Assembly (NCBI GenBank): GCA_030615035.1
Contig: JAUXAC010000021.1
Coordinates: 1-18,073 of the forward strand
DNA length: 18,073 nucleotides
Direction of reading: 5' to 3'
From: Dehalococcoidia bacterium
GTDB lineage: Bacteria; Chloroflexota; Dehalococcoidia; Dehalococcoidales; RBG-16-60-22
The notes beneath the pieces were generated by a model that was given only the letters and a program-made list of their open reading frames with translations, made no database searches and was not told where the DNA came from. Within the stretch, counting starts at the first letter, position 1, and each line of letters opens with the position of its first letter. Positions 17,495-18,073 of this stretch are shown one piece after another. Position numbers and translations under genes: made by a program.

Positions 17495-17845
17495 TTACCT
17501 CCTCTGGCACTCGCAGGCGACTACTTTCTGAAACATCTCGTCCTCAACATCCGCGGCGACCATCCCTATATGGATACGAATATCTTGTGCAGTTGCCTTT
17601 TTTAAAGCTTCTCTTATTCCACCCTCAACTTTACGGAAGGTTTCGCTGGGGATGTTTGGATAGACTATTTCGCTTCCCGGTGGTCCCAAATAGGTTAATA
17701 TGAAACTATTAGCTAAAGTAGTAATCCGCTCCCTGGGTGGTTCAAAACTTTCCATCCTCCAGACATCTCGCTCAAGGTCTTTGATCTTGTCACGGAGAAA
17801 CAGGTAATCATCAGCAAGAAGCTCGCATTGTTTGCTTATCGTCAT
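17495..17845 (-). CDS. Unknown 116-residue protein with shared C-terminal peptide
   Basis: Starts MTISKQCELLADDYLFLRDK, overlapping the upstream stop by 4 nt (ATGA). It has a helical start (LADDYLFLRDKIKDLERDVW), a middle region (ITTLANSFILTYLGPPGSEI), and a C-terminal part VRIHIGMVAADVEDE-like (DIRIHIGMVAADVEDEMFQK) ending VVACECQRR. It is unrelated to its downstream neighbour except for the last 13 residues. No family is recognised. Confidence 0.55.
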   Translation of the reverse strand: MTISKQCELLADDYLFLRDKIKDLERDVWRMESFEPPRERITTLANSFILTYLGPPGSEIVYPNIPSETFRKVEGGIREALKKATAQDIRIHIGMVAADVEDEMFQKVVACECQRR

Positions 17846-18073
17846 CTCCAGAACTCCCCCAGGTGCAGAAGCTCCTTTGTTTTGCGGATGAGTTCAGGTG
17901 TCAGCACTTCCTCCGGCAGACCATGAGTGTGGGCGCAGCAGCCATCTCCATCCTCATAGACAATGTGAGCGTATCGGCTGTCCTCTCTAATTGCCCAAGC
18001 CATGAGCTTTTTCCCGGCAGCGGTGACATGCATCGCTAGCTCGGAGTGGGGAACGTTAAGGCTCTCCTCTTTG
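17842..18073 (-). CDS. Hypothetical protein, 5' end cut by window edge
   Basis: The frame is open from the window edge and includes a plausible protein upstream of the first ATG (residues ESLNVPHSELA before MHVTAAGKKLMAW). There is no ribosome binding site before the ATG at 18033. The real start is therefore probably outside the window. Visible features are IREDSRYAHIVYEDGDGCCA with HTHG following (Cys/His group) and a helical end (TPELIRKTKELLHLGEFWR). The stop overlaps the next start by 4 nt. No family is recognised. Confidence 0.55.
   Translation of the reverse strand, partial: KEESLNVPHSELAMHVTAAGKKLMAWAIREDSRYAHIVYEDGDGCCAHTHGLPEEVLTPELIRKTKELLHLGEFWR

Overview
The window looks like a stretch of a bacterial mobile element (integrated plasmid, conjugative element or large phage). 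Most of it is tightly packed minus-strand genes, many of them small and unrecognised, interrupted by one tyrosine recombinase and one short plus-strand operon. Ribosome binding sites are strong AAAGGAGGTGA types and several promoters are near-consensus sigma-70, so the host is a bacterium. The free-standing Lrp/AsnC ligand-binding protein, the moderate GC content and the general look of the small proteins remind me of Chloroflexota (Dehalococcoidia-like) elements. That host guess is inference and cannot be fixed from the sequence alone.

Layout. 1-461 holds two minus-strand genes. 480-1263 has no gene but is very rich in structure: a run of adjacent hairpins (two of them exact tRNA T-arm look-alikes) between imperfect 25-26 bp direct repeats, then an AT-rich patch, long inverted repeats, three 30-bp-spaced iteron-like repeats and two operator-like palindromes. 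1264-2529 holds an excisionase-type HTH gene with an apparent ATT start, divergent from a leaderless ribbon-helix-helix gene, followed by two tiny membrane proteins and a free-standing Lrp-type sensor domain. 2566-10572 is a probable 14-gene minus-strand operon. In transcription order it encodes a PRTRC ubiquitin-like cassette (Ub-like protein C, an unknown 85-residue protein, helical protein F, E2-like protein B, JAB protease protein A, E1-like ThiF), a small acidic/proline-rich protein, a DNA polymerase III beta sliding clamp, and then unknowns, a GP88-family Cys-rich protein, a zinc-ribbon protein and a triple DNA-binding-domain protein. 10732-11892 is a two-gene segment whose upstream gene is bracketed by a perfect 26-bp inverted repeat. 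12226-13011 is a tyrosine recombinase with a consensus promoter. 13110-13917 is a short plus-strand operon with a SAP-domain protein. 13914-18073 is a run of ten small minus-strand genes, several with Cys motifs.

How it may work together. The ubiquitin-like cassette (Ub, E1, E2 and JAB present; no RING-type E3 seen) sits in the same operon as a sliding clamp. Four proteins of that operon carry clamp-binding-like peptides: QPSFF and QPSMF at C-termini, QLKLPGM at an N-terminus and QISFPL near the C-terminus of protein F. This suggests an element-encoded replication or repair module in which a Ub-like modifier may act on or around the clamp, recalling PCNA modification in eukaryotes; this is a hypothesis. 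The E1-like gene also carries a visible evolutionary scar. A 24-bp sequence is duplicated 261 bp apart, and the second copy, just past the stop, continues in frame to a short tail ending right at the next ribosome binding site. The present 74-residue C-terminal part of ThiF therefore appears to be a later insertion.
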